64,000 bases of DNA from Halisarca cf. caerulea (taxonomy: Eukaryota; Porifera; Demospongiae; Chondrillida; Halisarcidae). The first letter of the stretch is position 1. The number at the start of each line of letters is the position of its first letter. Made by a program: the position numbers and the translations under genes. This document shows positions 1 through 11,880 of this stretch, piece after piece. The stretch lies in contig CAUJGJ010000214.1 in the NCBI GenBank assembly GCA_963170055.1, positions 122,501-186,500 on the forward strand, written 5' to 3'. A model generated the notes under the pieces. That model did no database searches. It saw only the letters and a list, made by a program, of their open reading frames with translations, and had not been told where the DNA came from.

Positions 1-33
<33 letters not shown>
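1..33. repeat. (GT)n microsatellite
   Basis: The window opens inside a pure GT dinucleotide run, so its true length is unknown. It is one of seven long GT/CA runs in the window. Confidence 0.97.
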
Positions 34-35
<2 letters not shown>

Positions 36-870
36 TACTTTGAAAGGCTTAATTTTGCTTTTAATTATGTATACAAATTTAACAAGCATTTAGGGTGTCA
101 GTGCTTCTGTAAGAGTGAGCATAGGATGTGAGAAGGTACAAGAGGTTTGATACCTTTGCTGGTAATTGCTGTACTACGTAGCTATGTCATCTGTGTAGGT
201 CTTGTGTGTATTCCCTGGTGAACACTTAGCATCCTGCTCCTTCCTTTAGTCTACAGTGTGCTGTGGTGTGTACATTTTGACTAGTAGGCATGTGTAGTAC
301 GTACGTATGTCAGAGAATGTACGATGTTCTGTATTTCTTTTCGGAGCCCAAGGATAATAATATACATACGAACAATACCATGTGTGGCTAATTTTCACAG
401 GGTGCAACTTGTTCATATCTTTGAATTGAACAATTTTTAACATTTTTAAATCATGGACGGACTGCCATGTAATTTTTTGCAGGCGTAGACTTCAATACAG
501 GAGAAAGAAATTATGGTAGGACACATGACATGTGGAACTGCATGAGCATGTTCTGATTCATCTCTGCCCCTCCCCCCTTGTTGCATCATCTTGTTGAGTC
601 ACTGTTTTCCTATGGGTGGGGTGGGGGTGTGGCATGATCCAATTGCAAATGTGCCTTCTTGGAATTTTAGGGAATATTGTTTACACCAATCTTTGTCATG
701 AATTCATATTGTTTATTTAGGAACTTGAATTGTAGCCGCCCCTAATTAATAATAATCCCTAGGGAATGAATATCAGTCAGTTGTTGTTGTTGGTCATGTT
801 CCCATAGAAACCTGTTTGTGCCATAAACAGTAACATGCAAGTCCGGGAGGAAGGAGGGGTATTAGGAGTA
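34..870. other. no gene seen
   Basis: I see no convincing open frame, RNA gene or element end here. There are short C-rich and G-rich tracts around 570-630 and otherwise AT-rich sequence. Confidence 0.6.
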
Positions 871-958
871 GTCTGGCTAGCTAGACAGTCCCATGTACGT
901 ACTTTGGTCACTTAAAATGTGACCTAAGCGCGTACATGGGACAGTCTAGCTAGCCAGA
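871..958. repeat. Foldback hairpin, 28-bp arms
   Basis: Bases 872-899 are the reverse complement of 931-958 with one mismatch. The inner bases (TTGGTCAC and GTGACCTAA) pair as well. The edges read TAGTCTGGCTAGC, close to the ends of the elements at 13107 and 55849, so this is probably a short member of a foldback family. Confidence 0.8.
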
Positions 959-1369
959 TTAGATTAAGAGTACGTAGTTAGTCCAATTTGCCAAACAAAT
1001 TACATATGTGCCTACATATGCATGGTCATTGTTCTGCACAAGTTTACTGCCAACTTTTACAAGAGGGGTTTTTCTGTTTGCTGTTGTGAGATAGCTTTGA
1101 GGTTCTAAGCCACTGAGTCTGCTGTTTGCTGCTGCTAGCATAGATGCTCATTTGAGTATCTACGTATATATGCTGCTATAATGATAGTGAGGCAATAGTA
1201 TTCAAGAAAAGGGTGTGTTGTGCAATCAAAATAATGGTGCCCGAAAAACTGGAGTCAAGTAGACTAATGGAGATTACTGAAACTGATGGATTCCTAGATG
1301 GCTTTGGTTTTAGATTGTAGCAACATGATTTCTATCTTTATATAATACAAAAAAGAAGCAAAGTTGTGT

Positions 1370-1373
<4 letters not shown>

Positions 1374-1423
<50 letters not shown>
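1374..1423. repeat. (GT)n microsatellite
   Basis: Pure GT run of about 50 bases, preceded by a GTGTGCACGTGTG junction. Confidence 0.97.
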
Positions 1424-1427
<4 letters not shown>

Positions 1428-1739
1428 CAAAGCTTGCAGTTGCATTTCTGAGAGTTTACTCATTGGGGACACAGTACTCCCTAACATGTATTGAATGAGT
1501 AGTGAAGGTCACCTCAAACTGACCAATATTACACAATATTCACCCTCACTCCATCCTCTCCTAGGTTGCTCCCAAGCAATACATGTCACACTACACAATG
1601 GCTGTTGTCATGGATCAGAGGGTCAGTGGACTTTACTGTTTCCGCTTCAATGTTGCGTGTTAGTGGTGCATGGTACAGATATGATAAAGGAGATAATTAT
1701 GTTACTTAATTCCTTGTAACTCCTCTTAGACTACTTTGC

Positions 1740-1742
<3 letters not shown>

Positions 1743-1800
<58 letters not shown>
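1743..1800. repeat. (GT)n microsatellite
   Basis: Pure GT run of about 58 bases. An apparent open frame on the minus strand across it is only the His-Thr translation of the repeat. Confidence 0.97.
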
Positions 1801-1802
<2 letters not shown>

Positions 1803-3218
1803 TTAAGTGTTTATTGTACCACATCATCCACTGAATGTGTTCACAATAGCCGTGTCCACACGTATGCTCGAATCCAGATTGAATGCACATTGAATCCGCT
1901 TTGAATTTGGAATGGGAGCATTCACACATAATGTGCATTTATTGGAAGCGAATTACAATGCGCATTACTCAATCCACATACGGAGGTAGATAATCACTTT
2001 GTTTAGCATGGCTCCTTTATTATTGTAAACATTATTGTAAGCTGTGTGCTTGTGCGTGGGGGAGTGGCCCATGAATTCGAATGGTAGGTGCCTGTTTGTG
2101 TGTGACCTGCACAAATATGGAATACGGCAGGAGGGTTTTCCAAAGACCACATGACCACTGCAATGGTGCTTTCCCTGGGAAAGTACCTTGCATAGCTGTG
2201 AATTCCATTATGTTCCCAGCCATTTTTGGCAAGGATCACCTATACATAGTGACTCAGTGTTCTTGTATAAATTTTATACTTTTATTTTTTATAGGATAAT
2301 ATGTGAAGCATGAACGTCACACAAACTCCACACTCCACATTCATTAGATTAAACCATCTACCTGTACTTGTGGCTTTCAGATTCTGTGTGACCATCAAAA
2401 CTACACCCATTGGCCATCTACACCACATGCGTAGACCCGATGGCCAGCTGGTCTGCACTCCAGCATTATTTGCATGGTGAACTAGATCCTTGACCCAAGA
2501 CTCATATTGGCATTCTGAAGATGCATGTCTTGTGTCTGTTTTTTTATGTTGTGAATTGTATGTATCTTTCATATTTGTGTCTACTGCCTCGTGGTTTAGC
2601 CACTATATATAGTTGGTCAGTGTAAGAACTTCATCGTAGATGGTATCATATGTTACCCCTTTTTGTTTCTCCACTCATGCAAATGACCTTCTGTAGATGC
2701 TACTGTAAGCCATGGCCAGTGCCTACCTACAGGGAACCTGAAAGCATGCAGACCCTAAACTGAACAGAAAATGCTATAGGAAGCCTGACTGAGTGCTTAC
2801 CTGGAGAATATACACTGAACCCGAAAGCAGACCCTCCTCTGGACAGAGTAGCTGCTAGTGGACTGAGAGCTGTGAAGTGTGCTTTAGTTGTGGGGCAGAA
2901 ATGATGTGGTGACATGTGAAAGTGATCAATACGCTTGTAGTTGCATGTACATGTGTGTAAGGTGTACATAGGGAATGCATGTTATTTGATACCAGTGTAC
3001 ATAGATGATCGATGCTCCTTTCAAGCTAGGGCTATATGGTTTGCCCTTGTGTATACATAGGCATGATAGTGTGAAAGGCATTGTATATCTGGCTCACATG
3101 AACAGGTAATGATACAGAATGGTTCAATACCCCATGTGCATGGTTAAGAAAGTACATTAGTACACAAAACTGCCAACCCCAAGGAACGTTGACCTATATA
3201 GGTATTGAATATACTGTA
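1801..3218. other. no gene seen
   Basis: Several short frames overlap on both strands around 1965-2570, but none shows a recognisable motif or clean splice borders. I see no gene or element boundary. Confidence 0.55.
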
Positions 3219-3220
3219 TA

Positions 3221-3394
3221 CAGTCAAACTTGGTTAGAAAGTCACTGTTTACAACAACAACCTCTTTACAGCAACACACATGGCAGAAACAGATTTAATG
3301 GTCTCTGTACTAAATGTCCTGGTTACAACAACAACTTGGTTATAGCAGCACATTTTTGTGGCACCAAGGGTGTCGTTGTAAACAAGTTTGACTG
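3221..3394. mobile_element. pogo/Tc1-type MITE, TA-flanked
   Basis: The 174-bp element starts CAGTCAAACTTG and ends with its reverse complement. TA lies on both sides (3219-3220 and 3395-3396). CAGT ends with TA duplication are typical of pogo/Tigger-derived MITEs. It carries no coding sequence. Confidence 0.8.
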
Positions 3395-3607
3395 TATAAG
3401 ATTTTATCAGTGTGTATGTGAAGTATAGAGTATATCTATATATGGTGGCACTTGTGCATGCATGCTGCATGGTCAGGCATGTTTGTCTGATTTCATTATT
3501 GCTTTATTGTATACTCAGCAACTTGCATGGTACGACAAGCATATACAAGATAGAAAATTGTACATATTTGCCCCCTTTCCTTTGCACATGCCTATACATT
3601 ATATGTA

Positions 3608-3791
3608 CAGTGTAACCTCTCTAATTCCGCCAAACTTGCTAATATACCCCTGTTTCCGAAAAAAAAAACGATTTGGAATTACACTGCATGAACTGAGTGC
3701 AAACCTTGTTAATCCATCAACCCCATCCCCTAATCCATCATAAAACTGATATTCTCAATTGCAATTGTGGCGGATCAGGGAGGTTTCACCG
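3608..3791. mobile_element. pogo/Tigger-type MITE, TA-flanked
   Basis: The left end CAGTGTAACCTCTCTAAT matches the inverted right end (CGGTGAAACCTCCCTGAT on the other strand). TA lies on both sides. Length is 184 bp, non-coding. It has the same layout as the element at 57200 but a different interior. Confidence 0.8.
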
Positions 3792-3990
3792 TATAACAGT
3801 ACATCTTATCCAGCCATGGTTGCCACCTAGTGTTTGACTCTCTTCACACTCACACACGCACACACACACCCACCCACCCACCCACAAAGGAATTTTGTAT
3901 ATACAGGACATGCACCATTTACAATGTCATGTATGCTTGCCTACCACAGTATGCCATGTGCACCTTATAGGACATACCGAGGATGTTGTA

Positions 3991-4161
3991 CAGTCACGCC
4001 TGGGTTATCCGACACAGTTTGTAGAATACTTGTCGGATAACAGAGGTTGCTGGATAAGTGAGGCAGATTTGTGTACATGGAGATAGTCAGTGCTGCTGAA
4101 TTGATGGTCGGATAAATCAGGTTTCTGGATAACTCAAGTCCGGATAACCCAGGCATGACTG
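3991..4161. mobile_element. pogo/Tigger-type MITE, TA-flanked
   Basis: The left end CAGTCACGCCTGGGTTATCC and the inverted right end CAGTCATGCCTGGGTTATCC differ at one base. TA flanks both sides. GGATAA motifs recur inside. Length 171 bp, no coding potential. Confidence 0.85.
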
Positions 4162-4206
4162 TATAGTGATATATAAGCAGTATAATGCATTTGCACATTT
4201 ACTGTG

Positions 4207-4208
<2 letters not shown>

Positions 4209-4269
<61 letters not shown>
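4209..4269. repeat. (GT)n microsatellite
   Basis: Pure GT run of about 61 bases, shortly after the MITE at 3991-4161. Confidence 0.97.
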
Positions 4270-4273
<4 letters not shown>

Positions 4274-5131
4274 GAGAGGGACAAACACAGATTGGCAATC
4301 GTGGCTAGCTAGGATGCATGTATACACATAAGAATATGCAAAGGAATTATAGTGAAAAGGTGGGAAAATATATAATCCATGACAATATAATTAGCACTAT
4401 TATAGCAAGATATAGCACATAATTATATATTTAGCATCAGCATTGTTCCTTGCATGAGAAGCGCCATGCAGTTGCATTCTGTTGGAAGAATTATATGTTG
4501 GACTTAATTTGGTGGCTTAAATTTGCAAGCAACCACAATCAAAAACAAACTGTTGGGATCTATTTAGCATATTAGCTTCAAGCAATTAAGGTCCTCTATA
4601 GAGCAAGCACAGAGATCATGCATGCGGGGCCCATGCATATAAATTGCTGAGGTGCAACTGTATGTGTATAATTTTAATCTGGGCGATATCGATAGAAATT
4701 AATAAATTGAATCAATTGACCGGCACAATCCACTTTTGTCAATACCAATATTAATTGTATAGCAGTGCTAGATTAGAGACTCATACATGACTGTATACAT
4801 GATTTATTATTAATGTAGCTATTGATTCACGGAGTTCTCATGAGCATACATTAATTGTATGGGATGTTTGACCTAATCAGGCTTTCATCAGTTGTTAAAT
4901 GGAATCTTACAGCCAGAGAAAGCCAAGCAGTCAAAATGTCCTGCAAAATTGATTCCATGTACATAATTCATCCATGCATGACATTGTATGATTCTGCGAG
5001 AATCCTGCAGCTGCATGTTTAAAAGCTACCAATTGATGAATATAAAATTACATGCATACACCGCATATACCATAATGATTAGTTTTATATATTTTACCAT
5101 ATGTGCAATAGTATTATTATAATTACAGTAA
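4270..5131. other. no gene seen; downstream of pseudokinase gene
   Basis: AT-rich sequence without a convincing frame. As it lies 3' of the minus-strand pseudokinase gene it may include its 3' UTR. One AATAAA on the minus strand sits at about 4802-4807, some 445 bases past the stop. Its use is unproven. Confidence 0.5.
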
Positions 5132-5164
5132 TTAAATCATGTCAGTTTTGCTGACATGATTTAA
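5132..5164. repeat. Perfect 14-bp hairpin with 5-base loop
   Basis: Bases 5132-5145 (TTAAATCATGTCAG) are exactly reverse-complemented at 5151-5164, around the loop TTTTG. It lies about 90 bases past the stop codon of the pseudokinase gene, so it would be in the 3' UTR if transcribed. I cannot tell whether it is regulatory. Confidence 0.8.
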
Positions 5165-5251
5165 ATTTGATTTGAATCACTAAGTTAAATAATATAATAT
5201 GCAATCACACAAGGTAATAAACATACATGAACAATTTTGGAAGTTGTATTC

Positions 5252-6068
5252 CTACTCATACAAGAATCGGGGATATTGCTTCATTATTAGAGATACTAGA
5301 ACAGCGAGAAGACCAACAACTAAGAATCTGAATGGTGTGATGCACCATCCCAAATGTTTAAGAATACCCTGTGCCCTAACAGTTTCGTTCCTTGCAGTGG
5401 GATTCGGAATTTCACCATTTTGTTTATCTTGCAATTCACCGGGTACATGTGTAGCTTGACTGACAACCTCACCTCTTGATTGAACAATGCTTGCTGTATC
5501 ACCTCTTTCTTCACTACTGCAACTCTTTACATCAAGGCCATAATCAACTAAGACACGTTGAAAGTAGTTTGACTCCTGCTCAAAACGTTCATCTAATTGT
5601 GCTTTAGTGAGCTCTTTGTGTAAAGTCTTGAAGTTTGGGCGGTCAGATGCTTTATCTTGAAGGCATTGTTTAATGATGGGTATATAGTCTTTACCAAGTA
5701 TTTCATCCTCCATTTCCTCAAAACTGCCATTGCGGCGACTACACTCATCTCTCTCATCCTCATTAGTGTAATGTATGATTGGAGTTGGCCATTCGTATGT
5801 GAAAGTGAACAACATGAGACAGCCAAAGCCAAAATAGTCCAATGTTTCCCCAGTTTCATCTTCAAAGTCTAACGGAAGAAAGTCCATATTTTTCTCTTGA
5901 TTCTTATCTGGAGCATATTTTATTGGCAGCTGTTTGGCAATTGTCCCTACATGCTCTTGTGTACGACCATGGGCACAAAAGTTGCCAACTTTAGCTCTCA
6001 AACATCTTGTAAGAAATATATTATAAGGGTTCAAGTTTCTATGAGCAATTTGTTGTGAGTGAAGATAC
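5252..6068 (-). CDS. Pseudokinase, exon 2 (catalytic-loop region, C-lobe and C-terminal anchor)
   Basis: This exon joins the one at 11975-12381 to give a 407-residue protein. The acceptor reads CTATAG|G and supplies the third base of an Arg codon begun in exon 1. The joined protein continues YLHSQQIAHRNLNPYNIFL, clearly the kinase catalytic loop. The loop Asp is replaced by Asn (HRN, residues 145-147). The DFG motif is NFC (165-167), and no APE motif is obvious. Later C-lobe features remain, such as YFGFGCLMLFTF and the ASDRPNF motif. The last about 27 residues hold a hydrophobic segment (382-398, FLVVGLLAVLVSL) followed by KQYPRFLYE, which looks like a tail anchor. Phosphotransfer is unlikely; a scaffold or binding role at a membrane is inferred. 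The stop is TAG at 5252-5254. Confidence 0.85.
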
Positions 6069-7020
6069 CTATAGTGGTAGAAACAGATTCAGGGCAATGA
6101 TATATTATACATTCAGTTTGCATGTGACCTAGGGTGATAGATAAAATAGATTCTAGGCTATAAACATATTTGGTTAGAGTTTGCCTTGACTTAAAAATTT
6201 GCTGCAGTTTGTAGGGCTGACATTTTATTAATTTTTGCACTATAATAATTCTATAATAATTCTATTATATTATATTCTATAATTCTATATATAATAATTC
6301 TATTATGTTGATAATATTATTCTATAGACTAAGTGTGTATTATACTGCCATGTAGCTAATATACCAGTCAAAATTGGGTCTTTTGGTAAACAAGTACTCC
6401 TGATAAGGAGTACTAATATGGAAGGTCCCCTGGTGTACTTACTAACGAGAGTCAACTGTATATGTATAGAGCTGCATGTGCTGTATCGCAAATTATCACT
6501 TTCGGTATGTATCCCCTCATTCTATCACGGTATTACTATGATCACGGTATACTGAGTGCTGAAACTGTAGACAGCATTCACATTCCAAATGAGTATTTGT
6601 CACACAAAATTTACATTATTTATAAACAACGATCATGTGTGCTACGTATTATGCACCATTTTGCACTCAATTATGGCCTACCACAAGCAACAGTTTCAAC
6701 AGATTTTCAGCATGTCATTTAAGATTTCATGCCCTTAAAAATTCCATATTTGTATCTGAACTTTGGAGTATTGCGGTATTGCTATTTACTCGGTATATTG
6801 CACAGCACTATACATATAGGTATGTAGATGAAGTAATTAAGGACTTATTATTAGTATTATGCATTTCTAGTACAGGTACGTATAGCAACAGTTCTAAAAT
6901 AATAATATTCTTACTGCTTTGGTTATGGTTATGGTTATGGAAGCTTATTTAACCTGGGGAGGCCTTTAACCAGAAGGCTACTATACTAGGCACCCAGAAA
7001 CACAAGGAAAAGATACAGGG

Positions 7021-7023
<3 letters not shown>

Positions 7024-7070
<47 letters not shown>
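7024..7070. repeat. Poly-A run (47 bases)
   Basis: A homopolymer inside the LINE 3' UTR. The related copy at 20278 has only AAAAAA at the same place, so the run expanded in this copy or is an assembly artefact. Confidence 0.95.
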
Positions 7071-7073
<3 letters not shown>

Positions 7074-7289
7074 GGATAGGTCTGTGAGGAGTGAATGGAA
7101 AATAAATAAATAAATAAATGGTGGATTGAGTGAAATTGGAAAATGAACAAGTCAAAATTCAAGTCAATGAATGTAAGGTTAAGTCAGCCAATGATGTAAA
7201 AGACATGCAATAAAGAGTTTACCAGTTAAAGTTACAAAATGAGAGTATTGGAAAATTAAAATAAGACATAAATGCAAGAAAATGAATAT

Positions 7290-8240
7290 TTAATTATTCA
7301 GAATATCAAATACAAGCCTTGAGAATATTGATGAGGATTCGGCCATGCGCACAGAAGTAGGTATGGAACGCCATAATGAAACACCAGAAAAGCTGAAGGC
7401 TCTTTGCCCAAATGAAGACTTGACGGAGGGAAGATTTATTAAGCATGAGGAGCGAGTGTAGTGATCATGCGAGGGAAGTCGGAAAAGAGTAGACAGGTAG
7501 GATGGAGCACGGGAAGAGAGACAGTTGTACATGACTTGGAGAAGATGGAGTTTTCTACGAGATTCAAGAGTTGAGAGTCCTAGTTCATTTCTTATTTGAG
7601 ATGCAGAGCTATACCGAGGTTTCTGCAGGACAATTCTGCAGCCATAATTTAGGAGTGATTGGAGACGATCAGAATCCTTCTTCGAGCAGCTATTCCAGAC
7701 TACATCGCAGTAGTCAAAAATAGGGAAAACATAAGATTTTAAGAAGAGGATAAGAAGGGAACGAGGAAGAAACCAGGATAAGCGCCTATGAAGATTAAGT
7801 TTGCGTGAGACTTTGGAAACAATATTATTAATATGGTCATCCCAAGATAAAGTGTCGTTGATAAGAACTCCAAGAAACTTAAATGAGCGTACTTGTTCAA
7901 TTGATTGCCCAGAAAGGTGGATATTTAGGCTGGGGCAGTGTTTCTTCCGAGGCGAGTGAATGAGCATACACTTGGTTTTACTGGCATTAAGTTTCAGTCC
8001 ATTTTTCTCCATCCATGAGTTGGCCAAATCCAGACAAGATTGCAGAGATGAATTTAGGGCTTGAGGGTCTGTACCAGAAAGAAAGATGGTTGTGTCATCA
8101 GCAAAAAGCAAGGTGGAGTCAGGAGGAAGCATCTGAGGGAGGTCATTAATGAAGATCGAGAAAAGTGCAGGACCAAGCACAGAGCCCTGAGGAACGCCTG
8201 AAGATAGGAAGCCAGGAGAGGAAGATGAGCCATCAATGCA
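7290..8240 (-). pseudogene. LINE reverse transcriptase, C-terminal part
   Basis: After the frameshift the protein continues with GVPQGSVLGPALFSIFINDL and the catalytic motif FADDTTIF (a YADD variant). The thumb region follows, then a C-terminal domain ending AFSFSGVSLWRSIP and DILNN at the stop. The same C-terminus recurs in the fragments at 20278 and, diverged, at 31258. It is part of the same element as the frame at 8233-9658 and is non-functional. Confidence 0.88.
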
Positions 8241-9658
8241 AGTAACTTAATTGGGAGCGATCAGACAGATAGGACTTGAACCAGAGGACAGCAGAAGGAT
8301 CAAGGCCAAGGAGATGAAGCTTGGAAAGGAGGAGACTGTGGTTAACTGTATCAAAAGCTTTAGAGACATCAAGAAACAGGACGGCAATATATTCTCTGCG
8401 ATCCAAGGACTTATACCACTTATCGGTACAGTACAAGAGAAGAGATTGGGTAGAGTGACCAGGACGAAAGCCAGCTTGATGGGAGAACAGAAGATTGTTT
8501 GATGAAAGATGCTGGAACAGTTGATTTTGCACACACTTTTCGAGAAGTTTGCTACAGGCTGGTAGTATGGAGATAGGCCGGAAGTTGGAAAGATTACTAC
8601 GGTCACCTCCTTTGTGGAGCGGCTTAACTGAAGAGCATTTCCAAGAGATAGGAAAGGTGGATGTAGAGATAGATGTGTTCAGGATAGAGGACAAAGGATA
8701 GTTAATTATAGATTTAGCAGCCTTAAGTGCACAGGATGGGATTTGGTCAGGGCCTGAGGATGATTTGAGGGAAGAGAGAGCCCCTTCGCACCATTCGGGA
8801 GTGGTAGGCGATAGAGTCAAGATAGATGAAGGAGAGTATAAGCAACTGGGAGGGGATAGGACTGGACTAGAAGAACTAACAGAGACGAAGTGCTGGTTAA
8901 GTCTATTTGCAACAGTGGTATGATCAGGGCCAAGGAGATTCCAGTTAGTAGAAGAGAAGGATTTCGATGAGGGACAGGTGGATCTAAGCGTATTCCAGAG
9001 GGTGGTGGGTGAAGCATTGTTAGAGATAAGCCTGTGAAAGTACTCTTTCTTTGCTTTTCTCTGCAACGAGACGACTTCATTCCTTTGAAGCCGATATTCT
9101 TGCCATAGGGATGGGGATCGACTAGACAGGTATTTTTTGAGCAGTTTGTTGCGTTTGTCCATTTCTCTTCGAATGTATTTGGAGATCCAGGGAGTACAAT
9201 GTTTTTTAACTCTTACAGTTTTTAAGGGAGCATGGAGGTCAAGAATGTCAAGGAAAATGTGGCTGAAGAAATGCATCTTATCATCAACATCATTAAAAAT
9301 GTCAAGTACAGACCACGGAACCATGGATAGATCATTGTTGAAGTCAGAGGTAGAGAAATGTTTGAAGGAGCGCCTAGAGACTGTTTTAGGGGGAAACTTT
9401 GGGGAAGGCCAGCTAATTTCAAGAAGAATCGGTAGGTGGTCAGAAATTGAGGCTCCAAGAACAGCAGAGTTGGAAATAGGAACATCAGGAGAAGCAAGAA
9501 AAAGGTCAAGAATAGAGCAACGAAGTTCAGAGATACGAGTAGGTTGGGATATAGGACAGGACAGCAAGTGAGCAGAAATGAAGTTGTTAAGGATTTTAGT
9601 AAAGGGGGTAGAGTGGTCAGAAACATCAATGTTGAAATCACCACAAGCTTTCTTAACC
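8233..9658 (-). pseudogene. LINE endonuclease end and N-terminal part of reverse transcriptase
   Basis: The frame enters with ACGDFNIDVSDH (endonuclease core) and later SDHLPILLEI, the last conserved endonuclease motif. A linker follows, then reverse transcriptase motifs: KPLHKGGDRSNLSNFRPIS, AGFRPGHSTQS and FLDVSKAFDTVNHSLLLSKL, the last holding the first catalytic Asp. It breaks at a frameshift after SDRSQL near 8238, where the downstream reverse transcriptase continues in another frame. Truncated and frameshifted, so it cannot make an active protein. Confidence 0.88.
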
Positions 9659-10016
9659 TGCTATCGCATAATTGCGCTGTAAAAATGTTATGCATGGGCT
9701 ACACTACACGCACAAATGCACACTACACTTTCCACTATTATAGTGCCTTAAAATGCCTGTACCATACAGTAGCTGATTGGAAATGGCTGGACTCTCACAT
9801 TGCAGGTGAAATAGCAGTCTGAGCTATGCAAGACTACACATCGCATACAATTGTGTCTCAATTAATTTCCATAAAAATGAACCCTATAAACCTACTGTTG
9901 AGAACTCTAAACCAATGGACTATGACTAAAAATTGTGGATTATTTTCATTTTCACAATTTTACATATATTATTCTGATATGCCTACTATGTAAATGGTCG
10001 TCTGCCTTGGGCTAGT

Positions 10017-10440
10017 TACTGTATTCGTTCCAATTAGTGCACCCCCCCAAGAAATAAAATATACTGGAGCAGGAGGTGCTTCTGTAGAGAGGAGTAAAAT
10101 ACAAATACGTATTTCGACCGGGTACCATCATTAGGATGCATTGTTTATTGATATAAAATGGCAGCCCATTGAGTCCACACGTGGGAGGTAGATTATATGT
10201 TTTGCATGGTTGTCATGTCTATATACAAAGACAAGCCTTGAAATAGGGTAATGTTTGATTGTGAGAGGGACTTAACCAATACCCATGACTTGTATTCTGT
10301 TGCTGTAATTCACCTGTCAGGAAGATTCCAATTACTAATTACCCCCAAAAATACAGTCCCTGTCCTGGAGGCTCTTCTTTTGTTGAACGAAAAATATTAT
10401 CTTTGACTCAAAGGGGTGTGCTAATTGAACAAGAATGGTA
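10017..10440. mobile_element. Foldback MITE, 'TTCCAATTAG' family
   Basis: The left end TACTGTATTCGTTCCAATTA pairs with the right end read on the other strand (TACCATTCTTGTTCAATTAG). The same family, in the opposite orientation, is at 14199-14645; both share an internal block around CACACGTGGGAGGTAGATTA. No coding sequence. Confidence 0.7.
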
Positions 10441-10599
10441 TTGTATGTATATTACAGCATGGTTAGAGTATCTATGACTACAGCAGCTATAGATGTTACA
10501 GTAGTACTAGGGGCGGATCTAGGATTACCTGAAGAGGGGTTCTTTTTTACATCATTTAGTAATTTGAATATGTGTGAATGCTAGTACTGTTGACTCAAA

Positions 10600-10631
10600 G
10601 CTGAATGCACTTCTGAAGAAGTGCATTCAGC
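10600..10631. repeat. Perfect 14-bp hairpin with 4-base loop
   Basis: GCTGAATGCACTTC at 10600-10613 is exactly reverse-complemented at 10618-10631. It lies in the pseudokinase intron. Confidence 0.8.
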
Positions 10632-10966
10632 ACTTTTCCTTCTCCCAAGCTGTGATTTTAATTACTAGCAAACAATTTATTTTGCACGGTGTTTTAGGGT
10701 CTATGCTTATCACATTATTTGACACCTCCACTGATAGCACGCGAATAGTCTAACAAGCTAGCCCGTCCTGCAAACGTCCTATGGGCGAGAAAAGTGGAGA
10801 AAGGTCTGGTCCGAATAGCGATTAGTTTACACCTGAGCATTAGGTGACCGCAAAGCATGTACAAATGGTGACTTGTCCTTCTAGCGGACAAGACAGAGCG
10901 TGCGAATTATAGCCTGTGAAGCTATTCTGCCGACTATGCAAGCATTCTTTTGGTCCCAAATATAAG

Positions 10967-11215
10967 TAAGGTAGAGGGTCCTAATTCCAAACAGTTGTTA
11001 ATTCTGAACATGGAATCTCCTACCCAACACAGAAAGATCTAAAAATCTTAAAGTTTTATTCTTCTGTAGTTGATATGTCCTGCTGTGTTAGACAGTTAGT
11101 GCTAACTTAAAGAAATGCTATAGGCTAAATGTCTCTAACTTTAATTCCTGGGCTCAGGAAAAGCGGCGTTTGGAATTAAGGACTGTTCAGAATTTATTAG
11201 GGCGCTCTACCTTTA
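10967..11215. mobile_element. Probable small MITE
   Basis: The left end TAAGGTAGAGGGTCCTAAT and the inverted right end TAAAGGTAGAGCGCCCTAAT match with a few differences. The second part (AATTCCAAAC) also recurs inverted. Edges are approximate. Confidence 0.45.
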
Positions 11216-11489
11216 AGTTATCACTTACATACATCGACGTCTCTTACGGAGGAAGGTCAGCTACTGCTGTTGGCAACTGGAAAAGATATTTCCATTGAGC
11301 ATGATCATGGACGGAACACACCCATGATCTGTATAAACTGCTATCAAAAACTTGAAAGTATCGAGAAGAAGGGTAAGGATTTGGATGCTGCTAAGGAGGA
11401 GGTAACTAGCAATTTTTATTCTAAGCCATCAGTTTTTTGGGGGTAGCAAGAGATCGCACATCCCCATCAGTCTGCGCTTGACCAGCCTG

Positions 11490-11687
11490 TCAACTCGATT
11501 GCCAGTACCAAATAAGATGTTGAGGGATAGCAATCATAGATATTAGTCTCCTCAGTGCCTCAACGATCTCAAACACAATAGATTTGCCATGCCCTGTTGG
11601 TAAGCAGACTATAGTGTCCTTGTTGTAGAACACACTGATTATGGCCGCTGTCTGTTCTCTCGTCAAAATTATGTTGTCATATATCAA
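11490..11687 (-). pseudogene. Helicase motif-I (Walker A) fragment, RecQ-like
   Basis: The frame reads LTREQTAAIISVFYNKDTIV and then CLPTGHGKSIVFE. This is the Q-like entry plus Walker A motif of a superfamily-2 helicase, and the LPTGxGKS form resembles RecQ-family proteins. Only about 60 residues remain, and no DEAH box or later motif follows. The frame is closed by a TAG just upstream (11688-11690) unless that is a splice acceptor. It lies on the minus strand inside the pseudokinase intron. It is probably a relic, but could be one exon of a nested gene. A second decayed fragment of the same kind is at 29890-30284. Confidence 0.6.
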
Positions 11688-11793
11688 CTATTTGGATGCT
11701 GACCTATGGCAGTAATTTTAAATCTGTAAAAAGGCTCAGACAACTTGCAAAATAATATTTTTTGGCTGTCCAGACAATTACAAGGAATACGAT

Positions 11794-11880
11794 AATTGTA
11801 TTTCACTCCTCTCTAAAGAAGCACCTATGGCTCCAGTGTTTAATTTTTTGGGGGCGCGCTAATTGGAACAAGTACGGCAA
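11794..11880. mobile_element. Partial copy of 'TTCCAATTAG' MITE
   Basis: The segment from CTCCTCTCTAAAGAAGCACC to GCTAATTGGAACAAGTACGG matches the right end of the element at 14199-14645. No left end was found, so the copy is partial. Confidence 0.6.

Larger units (their letters stand above)
6916..9658 (-). mobile_element. 5'-truncated non-LTR retrotransposon (LINE; CR1/Jockey-like)
   Basis: On the minus strand this runs from a cut-off AP-endonuclease domain, through a reverse transcriptase, to a 3' UTR ending in a short AACCAT tandem tail. The tail, rather than poly-A, resembles CR1/L2-type LINEs. The 5' break near 9658 lies just before the endonuclease motif GDFN, so the copy is 5'-truncated. 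A frameshift near 8238 interrupts the reverse transcriptase. A run of 47 A on the plus strand (7024-7070) lies in the 3' UTR and is missing from the related copy at 20278. It sits in the pseudokinase intron in the same orientation as the gene. Confidence 0.9.

Noticed and set aside
1726..1938. His-Thr-rich frames over GT/CA runs (also at 24624, 38463, 53910 and 53936)
   Set aside because: They are translations of microsatellites, not proteins.
8251..9571. Plus-strand open frames across the LINE
   Set aside because: They are antisense shadows of the reverse transcriptase on the minus strand.
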